From Opisthocomus hoazin (Eukaryota; Chordata; Aves; Opisthocomiformes; Opisthocomidae), in contig NC_134440.1 of NCBI RefSeq assembly GCF_030867145.1, forward strand, positions 1,302,001 through 1,366,000: a stretch of 64,000 nt of DNA, given 5' to 3'. The notes under the pieces were generated by a model. The model had not been told where the DNA came from. It saw nothing but the letters and a program-made list of their open reading frames with translations, and did no database searches. The position numbers and the translations under genes were made by a program. This document shows positions 47,396-60,332 of the stretch, piece by piece (within the stretch, counting starts at the first letter, position 1; the number at the start of each line of letters is the position of its first letter).

Positions 47396-49002
47396 GGTGA
47401 AGTGTGTTAACAGATGGAGCCGCTCAATGCTACCCAGCCATAAAGGTATTAGACTGCACCAAGTGTTCATCTGCTCTCAGGCTCCTGTCACACAAACACA
47501 GCCAAGGCTCAAGCACAAGAACAGACACTGTTCAGCTGCCCCCCGCCCCGCAGCCCCCGTTCGCTCTGCCCCTAACCCCACCGCAGCAGCTCGAGAAGAG
47601 ATACCCACCCCCCCCTGCAGTAAGCTACCAGCAGTCGCTCACCCCGTGCCCCGCTCCAGCACTGCCTCCTGGTCACGCTTTGGAGGGTAGCAGCAGCCAC
47701 TCTGGAGCTGGCCGGGGGGCTGCCCGGCGTGGAACGGCCCGGTGTGCAGGCCGGGTGGTGCGGCACACACCGAGGGGCGAGCCCTCAGCTCGCTCCTCCT
47801 GGGAGCCACAGCAGCAGACGTGCCTGGTGGCCCTGGCCGCGTGCCTTACAAGGACACACACTGCTTCCACGCCAGGGAAAGGTGCAGCCACACCCGGGAC
47901 ACACTGGGAATGACCCAGAGCTGCCTTCCCCAGCCCCTCGCTCAGGGCAGGTCATCTCCAGCCGGTCACCAAAGCAGTTTCTCCCTGACCCACACTCACA
48001 GGGCAGGAGGGACGCACTGGGAACATGGGCAGTGCCAGCCACGTCCCACGGAGCAGCACATGAGGAACCGCACACATTCCACTGCGTGTCCAGGTCTGGC
48101 ATCCGCAGCTCCGCGAGTGGCCTCAAACACCGAGCTGGGGCCAGGAGGCCGTTTCAGAAGGGCCCTACCCAACACTGCTCTTCCCAGAGATGGGGAAGAA
48201 ATAAGCTGACACCCAGCCACCCCCTCTATACCAACGTGAAGAAGCCTACGACAGACAGCCAGTGACCTAGACTACCAGAAACGGGGGATTTACATTTACA
48301 GGTAGAAAAACCCTCCCACATCTCTTTTTTTTAAAAAAAGTGTATTTTAGATTCTACAACTTAAGATTCTTTAGAAAGTGAAGTAACTGAATCGCAAGGA
48401 CGCACTAGAATACTTCATGGTGCTATTTTACCAAGAAATTAGAAGAAAACAAAATTGTCCAGATGAGTTCTTCATCTACACGTCACCTGGCGGGAGAGAA
48501 ATAAAAGCCAGTAAGACAACCCAGCTGCGCCAGTAAGGCTGCACAGTGCTGGAGGGGGTCGGTGGAGCAGCACAGGACCCTGCCCTCCGGTACAGCCGAG
48601 GGCTGGGACTCGTCCCCTGCTTGAGCCCAGCGCAGGCGTTACCAGGCAGTCCTGACCCTCCCATGCCTTAGAGCCCCGCTGGAGTCCAGCGCCTTCCTCC
48701 CCCTCTCCCCGGGCACACGGCTGTGCCCCACACGCAGCCCCAGCGGCTTCGGCAGCGCCTGCCGGGCTGCTCACGGCCAGCGGCTGAACACGAGCACGGC
48801 ACGTCACCCCCCACTCCCCAAACCCCACCGGCGATGTCAGGCCGGGAGCCTCTGTGTCCTCCAGAGACCCTCAGCAGACAGCTCCTGCGGCTGGGACAGT
48901 GGGTGAAGAGCCCCGAGCAGAACCCAGGGGCTGCGAGGAGGTGACAGCCGGGCCCAGCAGCTGCGTCCCTCCCCCGGCGCCGCACTCACCTGGCCCCTGC
49001 TC

Positions 49003-52000
49003 TTAGTTCGCGTTTCTCTGGCGGACATTCTTGTCCTTGTGGTTTGTGGCGTTGCTTTTCCTGGGAACAGAAAAGGGGCAGTGAGGAAAGAAAAGGCACA
49101 AAGCCCCAGCCCGCCCACTGATGTTATTCTGGTCCATACAGGTGGTCAAGATCAGGAGAGACTGGTTACCAGAGGAGTGTCAGTTCTGGGGACACTGGTG
49201 CCACCCCCAGTTACATGGGGTTTATACAGAGGCCAGCTCAGATGAGCCATGGGGGAAAGTCCCCCGCCCAGCACGCTGGGGTGTTCTTCCCACACCAGCT
49301 CGCTTTTATACTGAGTCGATTCCCTGGAGGGATGTGACCCACCAGCACAAATCTGGCTAAATAGGAAAAAGCAAGGTACTTACAGTGGTGCAGAACCTCC
49401 ATCGTCATCTTCACATGCGGGACAGCACAGAAAGAGAGAACAGTGTCAGGGAAGGGCATGTAAGCAATGATCTGTCACCCCTTCAAACTCCAGGAACCGG
49501 CATTCCAGACAGGTTACTGGGTACACTGGATCCTACTGCCTGCACGGGACTGAAGCCAACAGGTCATCTCACCCGCCGGGCTCCTGCTTCGCCGGGGCCT
49601 GGCAGAGCAGCGGCTGCCGCTTACCAGAACACCACCACTCCCCACGTGAGTCTTAAGCTGCTTCTTGTCTAAGCTTAGACAAGGCACAAACTTAGACATA
49701 AGCTCCTGTTACGCAGTTGCTTCTGCTGGCACAGGGCAGGCTCGGCTCGCAGGGCAACCAAGTGCCAGCACCACCCCGACCATCCGCAGGGGCCAGCGCT
49801 GGCCCCTCCTGAACCCACCCCAGGGCACACCAGAGACTGCCCCAGGCAGCCACAGAAGTGGAGTTACACAGGGAAGCATCCAGGCAGTTTGTGAAGCAGC
49901 ACCACTGGCTGGTAACATCTGTTTTAACATCTGCACCCTGCGTATCCTCAGCCTACCAGCCGGTCTGCCCACCACCAGCAACAGGCAGAGACCCACAGAC
50001 CCACCAGGCTGCCACCCACCCACCCGCAGCTCTCCCCCCCCAGCAGCACCACTAACGCAGACGGCTCCCAGACCTGAGCACAAAGGGAAATCCAAAGGGG
50101 ATGTTCTGGGAACGGGGCGTTAAGCATCTCCTTCCTCCCCGTATGTTTTGTGAAATCAAAACAAACACACTGCACACCACATTCTTGCTACACCAAGAAC
50201 CACAGCTAAGAAAACATCTCTGCCAGGGCGTGCCAAGCCCTGGGGCCTTTCACCAGCTCCTTGCAATCTGCCACCTTCCAACAGAAGGCTCCCCATCATC
50301 TCGTCCACAGTCCGGGCTCCCCTCCAACACCGCCGGGGCCCACGCTCCGGGCACCGGGACTGCCTCGGGCATCGCATACAGCTGGTGAGAGGACAGATGC
50401 AGAAACACATCTGGAACCATCTTCTACTTACCATTGGAGGTGACAGCCAGCAGCAGAGAAGGGAAGAGTGGAAAGATAACACCAGCAAGGATATCACACC
50501 TCACACAAGCCAGCCTCTCCATCCCAGGCAACAGGGAGCAGCCATGTCACAACCACAGAACAGCAGCATCTGTCTGAGCTGGCTCAGCAACACCTGACTG
50601 CTGCCTCCTCTGAAGGGGGGCAAAGCCACAAAGACTTCTGGGGGGAGGTAGCTACTTCACAGCAGGAAAGAATAAAGCTGGTGTCATACCTGTTCCGCAG
50701 GCATACACAATCTCACACACAAGCACTTGGGAGCCTGAGCTTAAAAGCTCTGGCCAAGGAGCATCAGGACGCTTCAGTACACACGCTCTGTCTGTCTGTC
50801 AAAGCATCTGCTGCAGCTCTGACAGGTCAGCACTCAACACGGTCTGGACCAGGCTGAGGCCATCAGAAGCCAGATCACACGCACACAGGCTATATGGTTT
50901 TTACTGGAAGATGCAGCTACCGCATCCTTAAGAAGACATCTGCCTTCCAGCCAAGAGAGCCAGAGGACAAAGCATCTGCTTGTACAACTGCCTCGAGTAG
51001 AGCTCCCCAAGCCCTGCAGTCAGGGGAGGGAAACTTGGTTTTAGCCCCTCAGCTGCACCTCACCCCACTCAGCCTGCCCGACCTGCTGTTCCTAGCAGAG
51101 GGCTCCGGGGCCTGACCCGGCAAGCAGGAAGGATACCGAGCATTTGCACTTCATTGTTAACGGGATCAGATAAGGGAGGAGCAGCTGGGCTAACACAATG
51201 CAGATTCTTACTGATAAGGAAAGGGAGGAGCTGGTATTTCCAGAACAGATTAAAGATAGCACTAGGCTTTGAGGAAGTCCCAGGAGGGTCATCATGTGTG
51301 AACCCAAAACAGATCCACGAACTGAACCTGAATTAAGCTAAGCCTGGTCTTACAGAGCCACTGACACAGTCCTCTGATCCTGCAGCACCAGAAGAGCTCT
51401 ACCACCTATTCACAAATCAGCTTCTCCAGAATGTTAACTGCCAAAGAAAACCTGGTCCCAGCAACGCTTGCTTGAAACACTTGAGCAAAGTGCAGAGGAA
51501 CCACTGAGACCAAGGGTCAGGCTGACCTGCACCGACTCCAGATCCAAAACACAGCTTGCTGAAGGACTGCCAGAAACAGCACCATTCCTTGCAGCTTCAA
51601 GGCTGAGGTAGCCTGGTAAAGATTACCATGGTTTTACAAGAAATGCCCCGAGAAGCAGCCCTCAAATTAACGCCCAGCTGATGAAGGAAACTCCAAGTTC
51701 TCTACCAGAATGTTTTGCCTGCACCCTACAAGTTACTTGGTCTCCCCAGAAAGATTTAACCCCAGGCACTTCTTACCATCAAGAACCTCATCCGGCTTCC
51801 TCCTCTTCTCATAGATGAAGATGATGGTGACAAGAACGAGGACTTCTGCCACAATACCCAGGAAGGGCCAGAGTGCTGCCAGGCGGCTGCGTACACGCAG
51901 GTTTACGGTAGCACCACCAAAGCCATCAGAGTTGGTGGCATTGCAGTGGTAGTCACCTGCATCCTCCTCAATACTCAGTTTGAGAATGCGTAACTCTGTC

Positions 52001-55000
52001 TTGTTGCCACTGGACTTAATGATGTATCGACCAGAACCATTGACGATGGGCTGGAGGGAGGGAGAAGGACAGACGGCTCTCAGGGCAGTGCCGGCGTGAG
52101 GGGAGCCGCTCGCTTGCCACGACCGAAGTCCTCCGTGCCGCGGCACCGAGGCGGCTACACGGAAACAGCCAGTTCTGATGGGATGGGGTCCTCGACCTCT
52201 TTGCTGGGAGGCAGGGTAGGCAGGAGGGGAGAAACAGCACCAAGCCACAGCACTTACCTCTTGCCCGTTTTTGTACCAGACCCAAGAGCTGACAGGGGGG
52301 AAAGAGGGATTCTTGCAGGTCAGCACACCGGTGTCCCCCTCATTCCCATGCTCAGACTTCTTATATGCCACCACTTGGGGTGGAACTACGGCAAGAGAAA
52401 GAAAACCAGACACTTTATTATAGAAGAGACAAGGATTTGTACTCCCTGCAGCCTGCCTAGCCAGAACCAAAGTCACCCATGCAGCTTGACTTCAGTCTAA
52501 GAAATGCATTAGTGGGTCCATCCCCCCGCTTGCCCATTGCTTGGCATTTTCAGAAGGGAAAGCACGCCAAGCCGACTCAGGAAAGGCTCAGATTTGTCCA
52601 GCAGGTATTATTCCTCTCCCATTACTGTTGTGGGAACATGTCCACACACAGCAGAAGGCCGATTCGAGGCACGGTCCAAGAGCTGACCCTACAGACACTT
52701 TAGCTGCCTGACAAAACGGAGCTCCCTCCCAAGCAAACCCAGCAGTAGACACGTGGAGCCCTGCAGCCCAGTTGGTGAGGGCTAGAAGCAGCTCCTCAAG
52801 CAGCTGAAGAGATACCACAGCACAGCGCTCAGGAGATCACAGCTTTCCCACTCCCCTCCTCAGACCCAGAGGCAAACATAGGAAGGTACCTGAAATATTC
52901 ACTTGTCCTCTGATCACTGGGCTTGTTTTGTAGACACATTCATAGACACCAGAGTGCTCTTCCATCTTCCCCTCAATTCTGCCAAAACCCAGGATGTCAG
53001 ATGAGCATTCAGCACAACCAGCTTACCCAGACACCAAACTCTAAACGCACAGGAACAGACACCCACAAGCAGCAGCAATCTCCTCCACGGGGAATTTCTC
53101 CCATTCCAGGGCCAGCATTTACACTGCACCGCATTGTACCCCCCAGATCAGAGGGAACACGTACCTACTGCAACCCAACTCCCCACCCTTCTCTCTCCAC
53201 GCACTGGGGATGGCAGAGGACGATTTCCCCCACACCAAGTCTGACACGGGTCTGCCAAGTCAGAGATCAAGCAGACCTTGTCTTATGACTCCTGAAAACC
53301 GGCACCTTTAGCTCCCTAACCCTGGGAACTCCTGTCATCAGGGCCTCTACAACGGGAAAAAAATGGAGACCTAGACTGTTAGCTAGTACAGAGGAAGAAA
53401 ACCAGGAGTACCAGGCCGATACTGCCCCATCACCAGCTGCCACGCCACATGTACGCTTCAGGAGCAGCCAGCTCCACGCTCTTCCCTCTTCCACACAGAC
53501 CACGGCCCGTTAAAAAAAATGACACCCTACTGAGCAAAACCAGCAGAATCTGTAGCACAGCAGGAAAGTCCTCTGGTGAGCAGAGCCCAGGACACGGCCA
53601 CACGCCAGCCCTGCAGCTCACCTCTAAGAGGCAGGCAAGGAGCTCAGGACAACAGACTGAGGAAGACTACTCCTCCCATGCAGGAAAGGCCACTGAAACA
53701 CAGGGCAAAGCAGTGGCAAAGCAACACGCCGGCTGGGTTCCCCTGGACTGATCCAAGCGTAGGGAGAACTCTCCCACTTTCCTCTTTGCAAAGCTGCTGC
53801 AATGAGATTTAGTGGATTACGCTGCACTGCAACAAACATCTCATTCCCCAGCTTAGCAATACCCAGGCAAGGGAAGGGGCAGGCGAAGCTTCAGTCCCGT
53901 GGCTGCACGGGGACAACAGGCTGTTTGTCAGTTCTGCTGTGCACGGCGCTTCCCACTTCCAAAAACCACTCAGCTAAGGAATTGAGGTCACGCGAGGGAG
54001 GCTGGGTTATAAATACTTTAATCCTTGTTCAGCTCCCTGTTGCTATGGGGAGACAGGCACGTCGGCACTGCCACACAAAAGGACACGATGCCGGTACAGC
54101 TGCTGGGTCAGTGCCAGCCAGGCCTGACTGTAATCAAAAAGGAAAGCTGACTGCACTGCTACAATAAGGCTGGTATTCCTGCTTCTGCTCAGCTGCACCC
54201 TGCAAACAGCTTCTGAGCGCTGACCACAACTTGCAGGCAACCTCCCCGCTTGCTCTGGGAGAAGGGCTGGACTTTGGCAAGGTAGATAAAACCCAAAGGC
54301 AGAGACAAACACACTGGGGTCTCTCATTCCAGAAATGGCCTCAGGGAGCAGGGAGCTGATGTCCTGCCCAGACCAGAGGTCCCTCAGAGACAACAGCTCT
54401 GGCACACCAATGCCAGCGCTGTGGACAGACGGGGCAGAGGCCAGGCAGCAGGCACACGGCACCTTGCACCCGAGAAACCAACCGAGCCCAGCTGAACACC
54501 TGCATAAAAATACAAAGCAGCAGAACTTCTCTTACTGAGGGGATATTTGTGGCATATAACTTTCCCTTCCTCCTCCTTTTTGAGCCCTCTTCTCCATAAA
54601 GGAGAAAATGCTGAGCCTTACCAAAACTTTGCTTATCTCATGTTCTAAGGTTTAAACGCCTACATTATCAGCACGACTGCAAGCATGTAGCTTTAGACTC
54701 GGCCGATAGGATATATTAACTGCATCTGGTAAAAAACCCGTCCCGTGTTCAGATCCCGATCCGACCTTGCCCCTGACACTCACATGTAACTGGTGAAAGC
54801 ACTGGAGTCCGTGTCTGTGTGCAGTATCTTGTCGCCATGCATCCACTCGTGGCCACTGATGGCAGGGTACGGTGCACTCATGTTGCAGGTGAGCATCAGC
54901 TTCCCAGAAACGCCAGTTACGTGGGCTTTGATGTCAGGGCCTGTGTTTGCACATAATTCAACTGAAGTTAACATGCAGTATTCCAGAGGTCATTTGCCTG

Positions 55001-58000
55001 CTCCAGAACCTTTAATGTGACCCAAACCCACAGCTCCTTGTCTCTGTCACAGCTTTCACTTACCATTGCAAGCAGTTTCCTACCAGAACTGATAATACAA
55101 GCACAGGAGAGACTCGAAAACCAGGCACCCGGGGCTGCCTGCGCCTACCGATAACGGACACGACCCTGCAGCAGCTCCCACCACGAGCAGGATCGCTGCC
55201 ACGTGCTCGGGGCGGTTTTGAGCCTCCTGCTGTCCCCCAACGCGTGCAGCTCCAGCAGAGCTCAATAAGCAGTGGAAAAGGTCACACTGTGAAGGGCAGT
55301 TACAGGAGCACAGCTCTCTCCTTTTACGAGCCACTACAGCACTCGCTCTGTCAACAACTCCCAGAACCTGAGCAGATGCAGACGCCTCCAGGTGACGCAA
55401 CCGATGGCAGCCAGGCCCTCCGTCGTGAGGGGCAGCAATCCAGACCTGGTGCGAGCGACGCGTGCATCGTCTGCTGCAGCCCAAGAGGTTACAGTCAGAT
55501 TTACCCCAGGGAGAACACAGAACCAGGACTCCAAAAGGTCCTGGGCCTCCACAAGCCAAGCAGCAGTAAATTATGCAAGACAAGATGACTCAGGCTTTTC
55601 TACTTGTAGGAGGCAGCCCCATTACACAGCCCCGGCAGCACCACGGTTCCTACCCTTCCACCCAGCCTCAGTCTCTCGAACAATGTTTGCACAGGGCTGA
55701 CAGGCATTTCGCTTCTCCTCCTACCCAGATTCCAGTGGAAGCAGGTTTGGAGTCCGGTATTCCCTAGCACGTTTATGCTGAAGGGACTGCTGCGCTGCTC
55801 TGCCAGCCTCAGCATTCACGGTGAGACCCTAGCAGGGTGCTGAACTCCCTCACACCGCCCGGGTTCCTACCGCTCGGAGCAGCCTCCTGTCCACTCCACA
55901 GCTCAGCTGCCACCTCCGAGCAGAGCGAATCCGGCCGCTTCCGCGGGACAAGGATCACCCCACACTCAGCCGCACACAGACACGGCCACTTCAAAAACGG
56001 GTGCATCTCAGGAAACTCAAAGCAGGTTTTGCTCCCCACAGCTTGTATCACCAGCAGCTTAAAGCAAGGCTGTGGACAGGAGCAGGAGCTGCACGGGCGG
56101 GAGGGAAGGGCCGGTTTGTCAGCGGTGGTTAGGGCAGAGGCTACCGCAGAACCGAGACTCTCGATTCCGCAAGCGGCACGGGGACTCGGAGGCACTCGGG
56201 AATAAGCAGCAGGCTCCAGGTCTTTGGCTCTGGAAAAGGACTCGGGACTGCCAAAGGGCGTTTTGGTTGGGAAGCCACAACCCTTTTTGAGCAGGGCCAT
56301 TTCGGGTCAAGTCACGGGTGGTGAGGGAGATGACAGGGGGTGGGAGTCTGTCGGTTCTACAGCCGGGGTGGGGGGGTGAGGGGAGCTGTCGGGAGCCACA
56401 GGACACGGGTGCAGGGGTGAGCATGGCAGGAGACTCAAGACACTGGTGTCCGAGCAAGTGCCAAGGCCTCAGTGTGGCCACTCACGTTCGATGACAAAAA
56501 CGTTCGCCTGGGAACGGATCCACTTGACTCTGGGGCTCTTCGACAAGTGGTTGCGGTCGGGGTCGCTGCTGGCCCGGCACTCGTACATGCCCGAGTCGTC
56601 GCTCGTGAGGTTTGCGATGTGGATGGTGCTGGTGGAGTGCCGGTTGTAGGTGGCGTTGATTTTGACACGGTCCTGCCGTGCGCCATCCCAGAGCTGAGCA
56701 CAGGTCTCATTTGGCTCGTTCCCCTCAAACCACCACTGGATCTCAGGGATGGGATTGCCAATCGCCTCGCAGTACAACTCCACGCTGTCCTGAGTCAGTC
56801 TCTTTTGAGACAGTGGTGACTTTACAAAACCAGCTACGAGTTGAAGAGGTGTTAGTGCAGAGTGTTAGTGCAAAGCAAAAAGAGTTTCAGCCATTGAGCA
56901 GAGGCCGCACACAACCTGGGATCAGCGTTCTCTTCCCCCTCCCCCTCCACACCCTCTGAACTCTGCCCAGCTCGGACAGGGTTGTTCCAAATTGTCACAT
57001 CTCCAGCCAACACCACTTCCCGCGACCCTGCTGCAAACCAGGACCTACAGCCAGCACCTCGCCTGTGCCACCACCCCAACAAGAAACCCACTGCAGCCGT
57101 GGCATCGCCCGCCGCCTGCGAGGGACAGCACTGCGGCAGACCCCGAGCCCGCCACGCTTCCCCCAGCGCTCGCTGAATGCTTTCAGTTCAGGACAAAGAC
57201 AACAACAGATTTTTTTCCCCCCAGGGGCTTATCCAGCCTCCACAATCCCCACAGAGCCTCAGCATCCCCTGCACCCCGGCAAGGTGCCCCAGGCTCTGCC
57301 GTCACCGCGCCGCAGACGGCAATGGGGCGGCAGCACGGCCACGCCGGGAGCCCCAGCTCAGCCGGTTGCGAGAGCTGTGAGGGGAACAGCGCTTCATCAC
57401 TGCCCTCTCACCTCGAAGGAACACGTCTGCTCGCCCCGCTCCACGCACCCAGTCGGTCGGCCATAACTGGGAGCCAGCCGGGCCCCGGCACGGTGACCGG
57501 ACACCGGGCACCGCCGCGGGCACCGCCGCCTCGCCACGCTCTGCCCCGCTCAGTGCGTGCGTGCAAACGCAGACGGCGTCTGGCGGTCTGCAGGATGGCG
57601 CAAGCCGGGCGAGGAAACACGTCACGTTTGTTGCCATACAAACAGTGAAATCAGACTTTTCACCTCAGGCAAGGTAACTTCGCAGAGCTAAAATTAGTCA
57701 TAAGGAGATTAAAAGCACGAGAAGCAGCTGCAGGATAGGACAGTATTTTGCAAGCTGCTCTCGCAGCGAGAGGCCGGGGGTTCAGCTTTCGAAACCAGCC
57801 CAGAGGCAGGTCTGCAAGCCACAGGCAGAGAGCCCAGCCGCCCAGCACCGTCGGGCCGGGCACAGCCCCAGCCCCGCAGCCGTCCCCGCGCCAGCGCGCG
57901 GCAGACGGAGCCGGGCGAGCCCCTCGCCGAGGGCAGGAAGGGAGGCTTCCAGCAGCGGCGCGTCCGGAAAAGGCACCGCTCGCCAGCCAAGGTTACTTAC

Positions 58001-60054
58001 GTGACTCAACCTCCGAGCTAAGAGCTGGTCAAGCTTGCGACACGTCCTTCCTGCGCGCTGGCTGCACCCAGGCGTGCCAGCAGCGGGCTTACGAGGCACC
58101 CGTGCACCAGGATGGCTTCCAAGAAATTAATTTACTCAGTTATTAAGCACTTTATGATTTCATACAACCTCCCTACACCTACCACGGCACAAAGGAGGTG
58201 AGTCTGTCTGGGAGTGAATTTTTTCTGGTTTTTGAGTGCCTGAAGGCATTTTAATAAGAAATCCTACAAGCATTTTTCTGTGAGCGTAGAAACAAATCAG
58301 TATTATAAAACCAAGTTTGCCCACACTCAAAGAAAACCCAAGGAAGTCTGGAAGGTAAGCTGCAGAGTCCTAAATAAATCCATCCCACATTTCTCAAAAG
58401 GAAAAATCAGTTTTACACACTAAAGCTTTGAAAGCCTGGAAGAACAGACCTGCCTGGACAAGGAAGGAGAGATCTGACCCGGATCTGAGGCCAAGCCACT
58501 TCCAGGAGAAGGCTGATACCGAAAACTGAGGCCCCTTAAACCAGGGCTCAGTGCATAACTCGGGGGCTGGAAAACCGCAGCTCTTCCACACCGCAACGGC
58601 CGCACCACGGGCTGCCCCCCGCAAGGCGCCGTCCCGGTTCCCGAGCGACTCCGGCCGACAGAACCGCACCGGAGACGCCAGAACGACCGTCTCACACCGG
58701 CTCCAAAACCACGGGAAGGGACGGGGGTCCCGGGGGGGTCTGGGCACGTCAGCGGCAGGCAGCTTCCTCCGACGCCGAGCTTCACTCCCCGAGCAACCGG
58801 CCCGTGTGCCGGAGGGGTTCCCCCGCACCGCCGGCGAGTACGGACCCCCCAGCACCCAGCTCTGAGAACTCCCCCCGCCGACGGCGCGCCCGCAGAGCCC
58901 GTCCCCGCTCAGCCACCGCCCGGTGCGGGACGGGAGCCGGGGGGACCGAGGGCTCTCCACGGACCCGCGGTGACGGCTGCGTGCTGGCACGGTCAGCGGT
59001 CCCAGGGCGGCTGTGCCCAGCCGGAGGACGCTTCGCCCGGTTCAGACGGGCTGCGGAGCTGCAGCGGGCACCGACCGCGTGCGCAGCGGACGAGCAGCCC
59101 CCGGGCTCCCCGCACCGAACCGCCGGGGCTCCCGGCGCTCCCGCGGGGCTGCTCGGAGCCAGCCCGGGGACACGCGGGGTCCCCCAGCGCGGTGTCCGAG
59201 CCGCCGGGCATGGCCAGGCCAGGCCGGGCGCCGCAGCCCGAGTCACTGCCGGACCCCGAACAGCCTCCACCGGGCGGGAGCACGGCCCCGCGCCCCCCGC
59301 CGCTCCCACCGCGGCCGCCCCGCACCACCGGGACGCGGAGCGGGACCGCGGGACAGAGCCGCCCGCCACGGGGCCGCGCGCTGCCGGGAGGCGAAACCCC
59401 GCGCCCACCGGGACCGCTCCGCCGCCCCGCACACCGCGCGTGCGGGTCCCTGGCAGAGGGGCTGGGACGGGGCGCGGGGGGCTCGGGCTCGTTCGTGAGA
59501 CGAACCCCGCGGTGTGGCCCCGGCACAAGGCGCAGGACAATCCCCCCCCCCCCCCCGTTAAATCGGGGCTCCGCCGCAGAGCAGCCGCCCCCGCCCCGGA
59601 GCCCTCCCGCTCCCTCACCCCGCCCCGGGGTCTGGCTCCGCGGCACCGCGAACCGGCTGCGGGGTCTCCAGCGCCCACGGCAGCACCGGGCCGGGACCGC
59701 GGGGGCTCAGCACCCCGGGACCCACCCCGGGGCCCCGGCACCGCGCGGCCGGGGCCCACCGGCCTGAGCACCGCGGGAACGCCGCTGCGGCGCGGGGCCC
59801 GGCGCGCCGGGAAGCGAGGAGCGAACCTTATCCGGCCACCGGCGCAAACCGGGCCGGGGCAGCCCCCGCCACCGAGCCCAGCCCCGCCCGAACCCGCCAC
59901 GGAGCCCCGCAGCCCCCCACCCCGCCGTACCGGTCCCGCCGCGGAGCCCCGCAAGCCCCAGCCCCCCCCGCCCCGCCGTACCGGTCCCGGCCGCGCCGGC
60001 CGCCAGCCCGCCGAGCAGCACCAGCGCCACGAGGCCCCGCGCGCCAGCCGCCAT
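49003..60054 (-). CDS. BSG: BSG, basigin/CD147 (avian neurothelin, HT7)
   Basis: Type I membrane glycoprotein of the immunoglobulin superfamily. It chaperones monocarboxylate transporters MCT1/3/4 and marks blood-brain barrier and retinal pigment epithelium in birds. Eight coding exons, minus strand: 60054-59982, 56833-56486, 54940-54784, 52978-52890, 52385-52258, 52050-51777, 49408-49384 and 49060-49003. The full chain is 1152 nt, or 383 residues plus stop (human 385). Without exon 2 it is 267 residues (human 269). Exon 1 encodes the signal peptide MAAGARGLVALVLLGGLAAG. Exon 2 is the Ig0 domain, exons 3-4 Ig1, and exons 5-6 Ig2. Exon 6 also encodes the membrane helix (about 322-345) with its conserved proline and buried glutamate (PFLGIVAEVLVLV), then EKRRKP. 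The acidic tail DDDDGGSAPLK uses a 25-nt microexon and ends NVRQRNAN. N-glycosylation sequons include NET, NAT, NLT, NGS, NKT. Confidence 0.97.
49409..51776 (-). other. BSG intron 6
   Basis: A 2.4-kb intron between the membrane-helix exon and the 25-nt microexon. Composition is balanced. No coding, repeat or RNA signal was recognised. Confidence 0.8.
52979..54783 (-). other. BSG intron 3
   Basis: A 1.8-kb intron that splits the Ig1 domain between exons 54940-54784 and 52978-52890. Nothing else was seen in it. Confidence 0.8.
54941..56485 (-). other. BSG intron 2
   Basis: A 1.5-kb intron between the Ig0 exon and the first Ig1 exon. No additional feature was recognised. Confidence 0.8.
56486..56833 (-). 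CDS. BSG: BSG alternative Ig0 exon (photoreceptor-type isoform)
   Basis: The exon is 348 nt with matching phase at both ends, so it can be included or skipped without frame change. It encodes AGFVKSPLSQ, then an Ig domain with YCEAIGNP, the WWFEG core tryptophans, and DSGMYECRAS. In mammals the Ig0-containing long form is photoreceptor-restricted and binds rod-derived cone viability factor; the same role here is inferred. The exon 2-3 junction gives E-R-P-D; skipping gives G-P-D. Confidence 0.93.
56834..59981 (-). other. BSG intron 1
   Basis: A 3.1-kb intron. The promoter-proximal part (about 58550-59980) is an extreme CpG-rich region and contains a C15 run (59542-59556). The middle (about 58110-58420) is AT-rich. 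Open frames on both strands in the CpG-rich part are compositional. Confidence 0.8.
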
Positions 60055-60164
60055 CTCCGCTCGCGCCTCACGTCGCCTCGCGCCGCCCGCTATAAGCCCC
60101 GCGCCGGGTCACGGAGGCGGGGGCGGGTCCGGGACGGGCCGCGCCCCCTCAGCTCTCCCGACGG

Positions 60165-60332
60165 CCAATCGCGCGGCGCTTCGGAGATCTGGCCCGCCTA
60201 CCAAGCCCGGCACGGCCAATCAGAGGGAAGGGGTGACACGGCGGGCTTCTCCGCCCTCTCATCCCCTGCGGGGAGAGCCGGTTCGGGCCGGTCCGACCGC
60301 GGCCACGCCCACCAGCCGGGAGGGCAGCCAAT
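60165..60332 (-). promoter_or_regulatory. BSG promoter region with three CCAAT boxes
   Basis: CCAAT pentamers on the plus strand lie at 60165-60169, 60216-60220 and 60328-60332. They read as ATTGG in BSG orientation, 110-280 bp upstream of the start codon, amid GGGCGG boxes. This suggests an NF-Y plus Sp-type CpG-island promoter. A weak TTATAG word lies near 60090. Confidence 0.5.
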
